This document shows positions 8,121 to 17,456 of a DNA stretch of 64,000 nt, in pieces; the first letter of the stretch is position 1, and each line of letters begins with the position of its first letter. This stretch comes from Acidobacteriaceae bacterium (lineage in GTDB: Bacteria; Acidobacteriota; Terriglobia; Terriglobales; Acidobacteriaceae). The DNA lies in contig JAPWKG010000013.1 of assembly GCA_028283625.1 (NCBI GenBank), positions 1 to 64,000 of the forward strand. Direction: 5' to 3'. The translations under genes were made by a program, and so were the position numbers. The notes below the pieces were generated by a model. It had not been told where the DNA came from, made no database searches, and saw only the letters and a program-made list of their open reading frames with translations.

Positions 8121-9647
8121 ATGCTTTTTAACTCTTACATCTTTATCTTCTGCTTCCTTCCGGCAGCAATGCTGGGCTTTCACCTTTTAGGCAGAAGAGG
8201 CCGCAAGCCGGTCATTGCATGGCTTACGCTGTGTTCGCTCGTGTTTTACGCAGTCTGGAACCCTGTATTTGTCTTCTTCCTTCTGGGCTCGATTGTGGTG
8301 AACTTCCTGATCTCTCAGGTCATTGCCGCAACAGAGCCTGGCTCTACCACGCGCAAGCAGGTGCTCGCCGTAGGCATTGCTCTTAACCTGCTCGCTCTGT
8401 TTCGTTTCAAATACTTGTTCAAGACGCTGCTCCTGTTGCACCAGCTGCATCTTCCAGCACCCGCAGCGCATCCCGTGCTTCTACCCCTGGGCATTTCCTT
8501 CTTCACCTTTACGCAGATCTCATTCCTTGTGGATTTGGCTCAAGAGCAGGCAGAACGCCAGGATCTGCTCAGCTACATGCTCTTTGTAACCTTCTTTCCG
8601 CACCTGATTGCCGGCCCGATTCTGCACCACAAAGAAGTGATGCCGCAGTTTTCTGCTGGCCGTCAGTTTCGCCTGCTCTCATCCGATGTTTCTCTCGGCC
8701 TGACATGGTTTGTCCTTGGGCTCGGCAAAAAAGTGCTGATCGCCGACAAGCTCGCCCCAGCTGCGGATTACGCGTTTGCCCATGCGGGCCACCAATCGGC
8801 GGCCTCTGCCTGGGCAGGGCTCGTGCTCTACACCATGCAGCTGTACTTTGACTTCTCGGGCTACTCCGATATGGCGCTGGGGCTGGCGCGCATCTTCTCC
8901 ATCCGCTTTCCGCTTAACTTCGACTCTCCGTACAAAGCAACCAGCATTACCGAGTATTGGCAGCGCTGGCACATGACGTTAACGCGATACGTCACGCTTT
9001 ATCTGTACAACCCCATCCTTCTGCACATACAACGTAAGCGGCTGGCAGCCGGGAAGAAGATCTCCAGAAAAGCCCTCGCCACGCCGAACGGCTTTGTGTC
9101 GATGGTGGCCTATCCCACCGTGGCCACCATGCTGCTCACCGGGCTTTGGCACGGTGCAGGCCTACAGTTCCTCATCTTTGGCTTGCTGCACGGCCTCTAC
9201 CTGACCGCCAATCAGGCATGGCGTCATTTCCGCACACGCGTAAAAGGCGCAGAAATAAACGAAGCGGCACATAGCTGGCCCACTCTGATGCTCTTCCGCA
9301 TCGGCGTATGGTTTCAGGTCGCCTTCGCCCTCATCTTCTTCCGTGCAGATAATCTGAAGGCCGCACTCGGCATGATCCACGACCTGGTAGGCCGCAACGG
9401 AGCAGGACACATCGGCGCTTTACTCGAAGGAGCAGCAGGCTTTGCTCTCTTCCCGATCGTGTGGCTCATGCCCAACACGCAACAGATACTGGGGGAAGAG
9501 CCTGTTGTCGCAGCACGCTTTTCCTGGGGACTGCATAAGCTGCGCTGGAGCCCGAGTCTCAGCTGGTCGCTGGTCATCGCTGTGCTCTTCTTCGCGGTCC
9601 TTGCCAATCTTGGCGAAACGACGTCCTTCCTTTACTTCCAGTTCTGA
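8121..9647 (+). CDS. MBOAT-family O-acyltransferase (AlgI-like)
   Basis: A 508-residue polytopic membrane protein. It starts MLFNSYIFIFCFLPAAMLG, the typical N-terminus of AlgI/DltB-type MBOAT proteins, which decides ATG 8121 over the in-frame GTG at 8064. Family blocks: LGISFFTFTQISFLVD, FFPHLIAGPILHHKEVMPQF, FDFSGYSDMALG, ITEYWQRWHMTLTRY, and LLTGLWHGAGLQFLIFG with the invariant catalytic His344. Such proteins move acetyl or other acyl groups from a cytoplasmic donor across the inner membrane onto exported sugars. The adjacent SGNH protein is the likely partner. About eleven hydrophobic segments are visible. The short gap to the upstream gene supports an operon. Confidence 0.9.
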   Translation: MLFNSYIFIFCFLPAAMLGFHLLGRRGRKPVIAWLTLCSLVFYAVWNPVFVFFLLGSIVVNFLISQVIAATEPGSTTRKQVLAVGIALNLLALFRFKYLFKTLLLLHQLHLPAPAAHPVLLPLGISFFTFTQISFLVDLAQEQAERQDLLSYMLFVTFFPHLIAGPILHHKEVMPQFSAGRQFRLLSSDVSLGLTWFVLGLGKKVLIADKLAPAADYAFAHAGHQSAASAWAGLVLYTMQLYFDFSGYSDMALGLARIFSIRFPLNFDSPYKATSITEYWQRWHMTLTRYVTLYLYNPILLHIQRKRLAAGKKISRKALATPNGFVSMVAYPTVATMLLTGLWHGAGLQFLIFGLLHGLYLTANQAWRHFRTRVKGAEINEAAHSWPTLMLFRIGVWFQVAFALIFFRADNLKAALGMIHDLVGRNGAGHIGALLEGAAGFALFPIVWLMPNTQQILGEEPVVAARFSWGLHKLRWSPSLSWSLVIAVLFFAVLANLGETTSFLYFQF

Positions 9648-9797
9648 TCGCGGAGAAATTGAGCCGGAAACCCGTGTAAATTTCCGCGGAAAATCCTGTT
9701 CGACGGCAAGTACAAAACTCTTACACAGCGACGGCGCCGAAGCGTCTATGGTGAAACGTGTCAGATCAAGTTTTGCTGTTCGAAGGATGATGCACCT

Positions 9798-10778
9798 ATG
9801 ACTCCAGTAGTAGCCACGCACGAGGAAGTGCAGCAGCGTTCCTCCACCGCTGCACCCGCCGCAGAAGAGATGCGGAGCAAGCTCAAGAAAGACCTCCGCA
9901 TGGGTCGCAAGAATCAGGAAGGCCGTATTAACTGGGTCACCTCGATTGCGATGGTAATCTTTCATGCGCTTTCGATCGTTGCTCTCTTCTTCTTCTCGTG
10001 GAAGAACGTCGTTGCCGCTGCCATCATGTACTTCCTCGCGATCAACGTAGGCGTGGGCATGTGCTACCACCGCCTGCTGACACACCGCGGCTACCGCGTC
10101 TCCAAGTGGATGGAGTACTTCCTGACCCTCTGCGGCACACTGTCGCTTGAAGGTGGACCGATCTTCTGGGTGGCAACGCATCGCGTTCACCACCAGAATT
10201 CCGATCAGGAAGGCGATCCCCACACACCGCATGACGGCACCTGGTGGTCGCACGCTGGCTGGATTCTCTCCGGTCGCGCACTGCACTCTGAGACCGCTCT
10301 GCTTGGGCACTATGCCCCGGATCTTACCCGCGACCGCGTGCATGTCTGGCTGTCGAAGTACCACTGGCTTTCAGTCACGATCTTCGGCTTTATTCAGATG
10401 GCCATCGGTGCCGCTGTTGCGCCAGCCGGACACCGCCTCTCGGGCGCGATCGGCATGTGCCTCTGGGGTACGTTCCTGCGTGTGACGCTCGGTCTGCATG
10501 CAACCTGGCTCACCAACTCCGTAAGCCACATCTGGGGCGGACGACGCTTTGAAACGCGTGATGATTCGCGCAACAACTGGCTGGTTGCACTCTTCACAGG
10601 CGGCGAAGGCTGGCACAACAACCACCACGCTCACCCGGTGAGCGCACGTCATGGCCTTGTGTGGTGGGAGTTCGACATCAACTACTACGGCATCTGGCTG
10701 ATGGAAAAAATCGGACTTGCAAAGCGTGTTCAGGTTGCAGCCTGGGACCCCAAGGATCCTAAACCCGCCGGTGTCTAA
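9798..10778 (+). CDS. Acyl-CoA/acyl-lipid desaturase
   Basis: A 326-residue membrane di-iron desaturase. Three His boxes are intact: HRLLTH (91-96), HRVHH (128-132) and HNNHH (273-277), with hydrophobic segments around 47-90 and 185-225. This spacing is typical of delta-9-type stearoyl-CoA-like desaturases, which put a double bond into saturated acyl chains and so adjust membrane fluidity. ATG 9798. The 150-bp upstream gap contains a GC-rich palindromic stretch (TTTCCGCGGAAA near 9686), which might be an operator, but I cannot assign a regulator. It stands alone between the MBOAT gene and a terminator. Confidence 0.92.
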   Translation: MTPVVATHEEVQQRSSTAAPAAEEMRSKLKKDLRMGRKNQEGRINWVTSIAMVIFHALSIVALFFFSWKNVVAAAIMYFLAINVGVGMCYHRLLTHRGYRVSKWMEYFLTLCGTLSLEGGPIFWVATHRVHHQNSDQEGDPHTPHDGTWWSHAGWILSGRALHSETALLGHYAPDLTRDRVHVWLSKYHWLSVTIFGFIQMAIGAAVAPAGHRLSGAIGMCLWGTFLRVTLGLHATWLTNSVSHIWGGRRFETRDDSRNNWLVALFTGGEGWHNNHHAHPVSARHGLVWWEFDINYYGIWLMEKIGLAKRVQVAAWDPKDPKPAGV

Positions 10779-10793
10779 CCGGTAGCGCTTGCC

Positions 10794-10824
10794 AAAAAGC
10801 CGCCTCGCTTGAGGCGGCTTTTTC
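10794..10824 (+). terminator. Intrinsic terminator after the desaturase gene
   Basis: AAAAAGCCGCCTC pairs with GAGGCGGCTTTTT around a GCTT loop: a 13-bp stem ending in a T run, 15 bases after the desaturase stop. Confidence 0.92.
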
Positions 10825-10849
10825 ATGTGCGCATCTATACTGAGCCCGG

Positions 10850-11792
10850 ATGAACCTTACTCGCCGTCGCGGAGCCACTGCCTTCTTCATCACCCTGGGC
10901 GTATGCCTTACGGTGCTGGCTGTTGCGCTCAACGTTACCTGGATTCATAACAACGGTCGCCGTCTTGCCATCGACTTCCTGGGCGTCATTCTCTTTGCCA
11001 TCCTGATTGCAGGCGTTGTGTTGAACACCGTCTTTCTCGTGCGTGAAATCCGCCGCAACGAACGTCAGGACTCCTTCCTTAACGCCGTGACCCATGAGCT
11101 GAAGACCCCCATCGCCAGCGTTCGGCTCTATCTCGATACGCTGCAACGCCGCAACGTCGATGAGGCACAACGGCAGAAGTTCTATGCGGTTATGCGGTCG
11201 GATACCGATCGCCTTCTCGCCACCGTGGAGCAGGTTTTGAAAGCGGGCGAGCTGGGGCAAAGAGCTCGCTCCGGGCTCAACACACGCATCAATCTGCACG
11301 AGCTGGTGCAGGAGTGCGTTACCACCGCGTTGAACCGTCATAACCTGCCGCCTGAAGCGATTACGCTCTCTGATGTTCCGGGCCGCGTGCGTCTTTACGT
11401 CCTGGGCAACCCGGAAGATCTTCGCACCGCCATCACAAACCTGCTGGACAACGCCGTTAAATACTCTCCACAATGGAGTGCAGGTGCAATGCAGGCTCGG
11501 CATAGAACGCTATACCTGGGCCATGCTTTCGATACAGGATACGGGCGTAGGTATTCCCGCAGCCGAGCTCAAACGCATCTTCAAACGCTTCTATCGGGCA
11601 ACATCTACCGACCGCGTACGAATCAAGGGCACCGGGCTCGGGCTCTTTCTGGTGCGCACCATTGCACGACAACATGGTGGCAACGTGCGCGCCGCAAGCG
11701 ATGGTCTCGGCCGTGGCGCTACGATGTATCTGAAGCTGCCGTTGGCCATTGCAAACACCGGCGTGGAGGAAGCAACCCATCGTGAGCAATGA
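10850..11792 (+). CDS. Histidine kinase, reading frame broken near 11465
   Basis: The first frame (10850 to about 11470) encodes two membrane helices (about 11-31 and 43-64) joined by only about 11 residues. It continues with the H-box NAVTHELKTPIASVRLYLDTL (His82) and the N-box NLLDNAVKYSP. The rest of the ATPase domain continues in the next frame: SIQDTGVGIPAAELKRIF (G1), FKRFYRAT (F box) and IKGTGLGLFLVRTIARQHGG (G2), ending at TGA 11790-11792. Loss of an AC dinucleotide from a CACA stretch around 11469 would explain the break, since restoring it gives KYSPHNGVQV. All catalytic boxes remain, so a sequencing error is as likely as a real mutation. The tiny extracytoplasmic loop makes this an intramembrane-sensing type. 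The last 11 bases overlap the response regulator gene. Confidence 0.85.
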
Positions 11793-12531
11793 AACCAACT
11801 CGCCTCTGATTCTGCTGGTGGAAGACGAGGAGCACCTGGCCCAGGGACTTGTCTTCAATCTCGAAGCCGAAGGCTACCACGTCCATCACGAGGCCGACGG
11901 AAGAGCTGCGTTGCAGTGGCTTCTAAGCAAAGAGGAAACCCCAGCCGCAGTTCTGCTCGACGTAATGTTGCCCGGCCTCGACGGCTTTGCGATTCTCAGG
12001 GCCTTACGCGAAGCCGGCATGTACACCCCTGTGCTGATGCTGACCGCTCGCGGCAGAACAGAGGACATCGTCGAAGGCTTTGCGGCAGGTGCAGACGATT
12101 ATCTTGCGAAGCCCTTCGACCTGAACATTCTCTTCGCACGCCTTGCCGGTCTGCTGCGCCGCATGCACTGGCAGCAGGGCAAGACGGTGGATGCACCACC
12201 GCCCACCGAAGAACCCGCAACCAGGGTAGAGATCGCCGGTCGCGTGGTCGACCTTGAAGCGCTGGAAATCCATCACGACGATCAAGTCATCCGCATGACC
12301 TTGATGGAAGCGGAGTTGTTGCGCTACCTGCTGGAGCACCCCGGCAAAGTGATTGCACGCAAAGAGATTCTCGAAAATGTATGGCACGTACACGAAGATA
12401 CGGACACGCGCGCGATGGATAACTTTATCGTTCGCCTGCGCCGTCATCTGGAACCTGACCCGACAAGTCCGCGTCACCTGCTTACCGTGCGCGGCGTAGG
12501 GTACCGTTTTATGCCAAATCCGGAAGCCTAG
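11782..12531 (+). CDS. OmpR/PhoB-family response regulator
   Basis: A 249-residue regulator with a receiver domain (1-125) and a winged-helix DNA-binding domain (about 150-245). The receiver has the acidic pair in LLVEDEE, the phosphorylatable Asp60 in LLDVMLPGLDGF, the Thr of LMLTARG and the Lys of YLAKPFD. The output domain ends with VRLRRHLEPDPTSPRHLLTV and GVGYRF, classic OmpR-type wing sequence. GTG 11782 is chosen because GGAGG at 11765-11769 precedes it, and it overlaps the end of the kinase gene by 11 bases, implying coupled translation. Copper genes follow after 35 bp, so metal or envelope stress is a plausible signal, by inference only. Confidence 0.93.
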   Translation: MSNETNSPLILLVEDEEHLAQGLVFNLEAEGYHVHHEADGRAALQWLLSKEETPAAVLLDVMLPGLDGFAILRALREAGMYTPVLMLTARGRTEDIVEGFAAGADDYLAKPFDLNILFARLAGLLRRMHWQQGKTVDAPPPTEEPATRVEIAGRVVDLEALEIHHDDQVIRMTLMEAELLRYLLEHPGKVIARKEILENVWHVHEDTDTRAMDNFIVRLRRHLEPDPTSPRHLLTVRGVGYRFMPNPEA

Positions 12532-12566
12532 CGTCCAAAGAACTGAGAGGAGCATCGAATAGAAGT

Positions 12567-12773
12567 ATGGCTACGATAGATCTCAAAATCGACAAGATGA
12601 GTTGCGGTGCCTGCGTGCGCCGTGTGACCCAGACACTGAACGCCATCCCGGGCACACACGCAGAAGAGGTAAGCCTGGGCAAGGCGCGCGTGCAAACCGA
12701 GACGAACAGTGAGTCGCTCGTTGCTGCCCTTACTGAAGCAGGCTTTCCTGCACAGGTTGAAGCAACCGCCTGA
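12567..12773 (+). CDS. CopZ-like copper chaperone (HMA domain)
   Basis: A 68-residue single heavy-metal-associated domain with the metal site MSCGACV (Cys13, Cys16) on the first loop of a ferredoxin-like fold and the usual ending [14 protein letters not shown]. These proteins carry Cu(I) in the cytoplasm and hand it to the P-type ATPase. Its stop overlaps the start of the copA gene by one base (TGATG), so the two are translationally coupled. Confidence 0.88.
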   Translation: MATIDLKIDKMSCGACVRRVTQTLNAIPGTHAEEVSLGKARVQTETNSESLVAALTEAGFPAQVEATA

Positions 12774-15046
12774 TGAACGCTGCAGCGGAGCACGTACGTT
12801 TGAATGTCGCTGGCATGAGCTGTGCCGCATGCCAGTCGCACGTTCAACGAGCACTACAAGCGGTGCCGGGCGTGCGTTCCGCTGACGTCAATCTACTGAT
12901 GGGTACGGCTGAGGTCGACGCACCAAGCGTCGACCTCAATGCGTTAACCGAAGCTGTTCGCCACGCTGGATACACCGCCTCTCTTCCCGGTAGCAAAACC
13001 GTTCGTAGCGGACAGCAGGGACGCGAGGTTCCTCTTGCCTACAGGGCGCTTGTTTCCCTGCTCGCAGGCGCTGCCGCCATGGTGTTTTCCATGCCATTGA
13101 TGCAGTCTGCAACCGGTGATCCTCTGCGAGGCTGGCTCAACGCACGGATGATGGCCGTTACACCGGTCTGGCTCATGAGCCTGCCTGCTCCTGCACTTCG
13201 CTGGGCGCTCTGCGGACTCTCCGTGGTGGTGATGTGCTTTGCTGCTCCTGAAGTTTACCGTGCCGCGTGGAGCGCAGCACGGCATCGCAACACCAACATG
13301 AACACGTTGATTGCCCTCGGCACGCTGTCAGCGTTTGCGGCCTCGCTGGCAACGACGCTCGCCCCCGGCTGGATGCAGATGCACGGCTTTGGTAGCGAGG
13401 TTTACTACGATGCAGTCGTGATGATCCTTGCCTTCCTGCTCGCTGGCCGTTGGCTCGAGCATCGTGCCCGCAGGCGCGCCACCGATGCCATGGAAGGCTT
13501 CGCCGCACTTGAGGCGAAAGAAGCCCGCTGGCTCGCAGCCAAGGACGAGCCGCATGACCGCTTTGCCGCCATGCCGGAGACGCTTTTTCCGCTCGATGCC
13601 ATTGAGGTGGGAGATTATCTCCGCGTATTGCCCGGAGACCGTATACCTGTCGATGGGCGCATCCTGGAAGGGCAAAGCTCCATCGACGAATCCATGCTGA
13701 CCGGCGAGCCGTTGCCCCAGGCTCGCACCGTGGGCAGCCAGGTTGCAGGCGGAACCCTGAACCTGGACGGCGTGCTGATTCTCCAGGCAACGGCTGCAGG
13801 CACAGAGTCAACCGTCGCGCAGTTACGCCGTCTTTTAGAGCAGGCACAATCCGGCCGCGCCAACCTGCAACAGCTTGGTGATCGCGTTAGTGCGATCTTT
13901 GTCCCCAGTGTGCTTGTGATTGCGCTCCTCACCTTCTTTGCCTGGCTCCTGCTCTCTTCCGAAGGCTTCGGACATGCCTTTTCCATGAGCATTGCGGTGC
14001 TGATCGTGGCCTGTCCCTGCGCCATGGGGCTTGCGGTTCCCGCAGCGGTTACGGTCGCAATCGGACGAGGCGCAAAGCTGGGCCTGCTGATCAAAGGAGG
14101 CGAAACGCTTGAACGTATCGCCTCGCTCGATCGCCTTGCGCTGGATAAAACCGGCACGGTCACTCTTGGCAAACCACGCATTGTCTCTTTTGTGCTGCAG
14201 CCCGGCTTTGATGCCTCCGTGCTGGCGATTGCAGCTGCGGTTGAACGCGGCAGCACACATCCTCTCGCCGCCGCCGTGCTTGCGTTCGCGGAAGAACAGC
14301 GCAGCGCGCAACTGAGCGCGCATGATGTAAAAGTGCTGCCCGGCGTGGGTGCCGAGGGAGTGGTCGAAGGCAAACACGTCGTTGTGGGCAATGCAACGAT
14401 TCTGCAACAGTCGTTGCCCCCGACCGACGCTGAGCAGACGCCGCTCTTTCTTGTGCTCGATGGAGTGTGGGCCGCCACCCTGTTTGCCGTAGATACGCTA
14501 CGCCCGGAGGCTGTCGAGGCTCTCTCCGCTCTGCGGCGCATGAAGGTCAGCACGACCCTGGTGACCGGGGATATAACCGCCTCAGCAGCCAAGATTGCGC
14601 AAGAGGCCGGCATCCCTGAGTTTTTCGCCCACCAGACGCCTGCCAATAAAGTCGAAACGATTCGTTCCATGCAGCAGAACGGTCTCCATGTCGTCGGCAT
14701 GGTGGGTGATGGCATCAATGATGCCGCAGCCATGGCGCAGTCCAATGCCGGTTTCGCGATGGCCTCCGGTACCGATCTGGCGCGCGAGGCAGGAGACGTG
14801 CTTCTGCTTCGTGCCGATCTTCGCCTTCTGCCGACCTCCATACGACTTGCCCGGAAAACCCTGCGCGTGATGCGGGAAAACCTTGGCTGGGCGCTGATTT
14901 ACAACGTAATCGGCATCCCTTTGGCCGCCGGAGCCTTGTATCCTCGCTACGGAATCGCGCTCAGCCCGATGCTGGCGAGCGCCGCAATGGCCCTCAGCTC
15001 TGTCAGTGTGCTGGCAAATTCGCTTCGGCTTCGCTCCGCACGATAA
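12773..15046 (+). CDS. copA: Cu(I)-exporting P-type ATPase
   Basis: A 757-residue P1B-type ATPase with one N-terminal HMA domain ([11 protein letters not shown], Cys17 and Cys20) and eight predicted membrane helices. The actuator motif is [14 protein letters not shown] and the transmembrane metal site is CPC (414-416, in [14 protein letters not shown]). The phosphorylation site is DKTGT (Asp458), with HP in STHPLAAAV and GDGINDAAA in the hinge. The seventh helix carries YN and the eighth MALSS, the residues that mark the Cu(I)-specific P1B-1 group. It pumps Cu(I) out of the cytoplasm. It is coupled to the chaperone gene upstream and is followed after 27 bp by the Lpt permease gene. Confidence 0.96.
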   Translation: MNAAAEHVRLNVAGMSCAACQSHVQRALQAVPGVRSADVNLLMGTAEVDAPSVDLNALTEAVRHAGYTASLPGSKTVRSGQQGREVPLAYRALVSLLAGAAAMVFSMPLMQSATGDPLRGWLNARMMAVTPVWLMSLPAPALRWALCGLSVVVMCFAAPEVYRAAWSAARHRNTNMNTLIALGTLSAFAASLATTLAPGWMQMHGFGSEVYYDAVVMILAFLLAGRWLEHRARRRATDAMEGFAALEAKEARWLAAKDEPHDRFAAMPETLFPLDAIEVGDYLRVLPGDRIPVDGRILEGQSSIDESMLTGEPLPQARTVGSQVAGGTLNLDGVLILQATAAGTESTVAQLRRLLEQAQSGRANLQQLGDRVSAIFVPSVLVIALLTFFAWLLLSSEGFGHAFSMSIAVLIVACPCAMGLAVPAAVTVAIGRGAKLGLLIKGGETLERIASLDRLALDKTGTVTLGKPRIVSFVLQPGFDASVLAIAAAVERGSTHPLAAAVLAFAEEQRSAQLSAHDVKVLPGVGAEGVVEGKHVVVGNATILQQSLPPTDAEQTPLFLVLDGVWAATLFAVDTLRPEAVEALSALRRMKVSTTLVTGDITASAAKIAQEAGIPEFFAHQTPANKVETIRSMQQNGLHVVGMVGDGINDAAAMAQSNAGFAMASGTDLAREAGDVLLLRADLRLLPTSIRLARKTLRVMRENLGWALIYNVIGIPLAAGALYPRYGIALSPMLASAAMALSSVSVLANSLRLRSAR

Positions 15047-15073
15047 ACTGAAAGCGAACTACGGTCTGCATCT

Positions 15074-17428
15074 GTGCGCATTTTCACTCGGTATATTCTT
15101 CGCGAGGTGATCGGTTACGCCCTTCTTGGTGGCGTACTGTTCACATTCATCCTGTTCATGCGTTACCTGCTGCCGCTCATGGAGCTGGCGGTTCGAGGCA
15201 TCGCAGGACCAGCCGACTTGGTACGCCTGATCGGCTACCTCCTGCCGAACTTTCTGACGCTGACCATCCCGATGGCCGTTCTGATCGGTATCCTGCTCGG
15301 TCTCAGCCGCTTAGCCGCTGACAGTGAAGTCACCGCAATGCGCGCCAGCGGTGTGGGTATTCTGAGCTTTGTCCGCATCGTCAGTATTCTGGCCGTTGTC
15401 ATGTGGGGCGTGGGCCTGGCCAACTCGCTCTACGTTGCCCCGAAAGCCTCGAGAGCCCTGCTGGCCTACGAAGAACAAGCAAAAAGCAGCCAATCCACCA
15501 TCGAAGTACAGCCGCGCGTCTTCTACGAAGACTTCAAGAACTACGTGCTTTATGTACAGGATGTGCAACCCGGCATGAACGGCACGGTTCTGTGGCGCCA
15601 TGTCTTCCTGGCTGATCTGAGCAAGCCGGAAACACCACACATCATCGCCTCTGAAGACGCAGCCGTCGTCAACAGCTCCTCCCAAACGATTCACATGCAG
15701 CTGGAGAACGGGTCACGCCACGATCTCTCGCGCGATGATCCTTCGCGCTACGACATCTCGACCTTTGCCACCGCCGATCTCCCCGTGCAGATCGGCCAGC
15801 AGGACGAAGATACACACCTCGTGCGGCGTGACACTCCCCTGCAGGCGATGCCCAGCGGCGAACTCTGGCGCAGGATACGCCACCACGACGGGGATAGCCG
15901 CGCATACAACATCGAGCTGAATCGCCGTATCTCTTTTCCGACAGCCTGCCTTGTGCTGATGCTGGTCGGCGTTCCACTCGGGCTTTCCTCCAAACGAGGC
16001 GGCAAAGGAACCGGCTTTGTCGTCACCTTGCTGCTGGTCTTTCTGTATTACTTTGCCTCCTCCATGGGCATTGCGCTGGCCCGGCAGGGCAAGCTGCCGT
16101 CCGCCTGCGGCGTCTGGGCTGCGAATGCATTCTTTGCTCTGGCAGGCGTGCTGCTCATCCAGCAAATGTCGCGCGGAGGCATCGCGCTCAACGTCGTTAC
16201 TCAGTTCGGCATGATGCTGAACAAGATCCTCGACGGCTTCAGGAGAAAAAAAGAGCACGACGAACACTCCGCCAGCAGCCCTGCCATGCAACGGCTGCGC
16301 CGCGCAATGCACAGCCGCTTTCCACTCATCCTCGATGAGTACGTAACCGGAAGCTTTCTCCGGAACTTCGTCATGGTGCTGCTCGCGCTGACCGTGCTCT
16401 TCCTGATCTTCACCTTCTTCGAGCTGATTGGCGACATCATCAAGTACCGAACCCCGCTGGTCACGGTCGGCGATTATCTCTTCAACCTCATCCCGTTCGT
16501 GATCTACAACGTCACCCCGGTATGCTCGCTGATTGCGGTCCTCATCACCTTCGGCACGCTCAACCGCTCAAGCGAACTGACCTCCATGAAAGCTACCGGC
16601 ACAAGCCTGTATCGCATTGTGGCTCCTGTGCTTCTGGCGGCGACGATTCTGTCTGCCAGCCTCTTCGTCTTCGACGAGTTCTATCTCCCTGGCGCAAACC
16701 GCAGGCAGGATGCCCTGCTGGCCAGCATCAAGGGCAAGCCAGCGCAGACGTATCTACGTCCTGACCGTAAATGGATGTCCGGGCAGTCCTCTGGAAACGG
16801 ACAACCCTCACGCATCTTCTACTACCAATTCTTCGGGCCAGACACCAACGTATTCGCCAACCTGACCGTATTCGAGTTCGAGCCCGGAACCTTCACCCTG
16901 AAACGCCGCATCTTCGCCAGCAGTGCACATTGGGACGATGCCACACAGAAGTGGGTCCTCGAGAACGGCTGGCTACGCACCTTCTCCGGCGACTCCATCT
17001 CCAGCTATCAACCCTTCACTCAGGCAAGCTTCCCCGAGATTCACGAGCAGCCGTCCTACTTCAAGAAAGAGATTCGCCAGTCGCAGCAGATGAGCTTCAC
17101 CGAGCTGCGCCGCTACATCCGCGATCTCAAACAAAGTGGCTTTGACACCATGCGGCTGCGCGTTCAACTCAATCGCAAGATCGCCTATCCTCTCGTGACA
17201 TTGGTCATGGCGATCCTTGCCATTCCCTTCTCGCTCTCTGCCGGGAAACGTGGCTCGATCGCTGGAATGGGCGCAGCGATCGGTCTGGCCATCGCTTACT
17301 GGGTAGTGGCAGGCGTCTTTGAGAACCTTGGCAACGTCAACTCGCTGCCGCCCATGCTTGCAGCCTGGTCTCCGGATCTTCTCTTTGCCTTCGCCGGTGG
17401 CTACCTGCTCCTGAGAACTCCCACCTAG
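15074..17428 (+). CDS. Fused LptF-LptG lipopolysaccharide-export permease
   Basis: A 784-residue membrane protein containing two consecutive YjgP/YjgQ modules. The first begins MRIFTRYILREVIGYALLGG and runs to about 390. The second begins near FPLILDEYVTGSFLRNFVMV (about 416) and runs to the end. Each module shows helices, a long extracytoplasmic beta-jellyroll-like stretch, then more helices, with the paired signatures SEVTAMRASGVGILSFVRI and SELTSMKATGTSLYRIVAPV. In most Gram-negatives these are separate proteins of about 360 residues that, with LptB, extract LPS from the inner membrane. The length and doubled signatures support a fusion. GTG start. No lptB or lptC is adjacent. Confidence 0.88.
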   Translation: MRIFTRYILREVIGYALLGGVLFTFILFMRYLLPLMELAVRGIAGPADLVRLIGYLLPNFLTLTIPMAVLIGILLGLSRLAADSEVTAMRASGVGILSFVRIVSILAVVMWGVGLANSLYVAPKASRALLAYEEQAKSSQSTIEVQPRVFYEDFKNYVLYVQDVQPGMNGTVLWRHVFLADLSKPETPHIIASEDAAVVNSSSQTIHMQLENGSRHDLSRDDPSRYDISTFATADLPVQIGQQDEDTHLVRRDTPLQAMPSGELWRRIRHHDGDSRAYNIELNRRISFPTACLVLMLVGVPLGLSSKRGGKGTGFVVTLLLVFLYYFASSMGIALARQGKLPSACGVWAANAFFALAGVLLIQQMSRGGIALNVVTQFGMMLNKILDGFRRKKEHDEHSASSPAMQRLRRAMHSRFPLILDEYVTGSFLRNFVMVLLALTVLFLIFTFFELIGDIIKYRTPLVTVGDYLFNLIPFVIYNVTPVCSLIAVLITFGTLNRSSELTSMKATGTSLYRIVAPVLLAATILSASLFVFDEFYLPGANRRQDALLASIKGKPAQTYLRPDRKWMSGQSSGNGQPSRIFYYQFFGPDTNVFANLTVFEFEPGTFTLKRRIFASSAHWDDATQKWVLENGWLRTFSGDSISSYQPFTQASFPEIHEQPSYFKKEIRQSQQMSFTELRRYIRDLKQSGFDTMRLRVQLNRKIAYPLVTLVMAILAIPFSLSAGKRGSIAGMGAAIGLAIAYWVVAGVFENLGNVNSLPPMLAAWSPDLLFAFAGGYLLLRTPT

Positions 17429-17456
17429 GCTTTCTGTCGCTTACACTGTTGACGAG

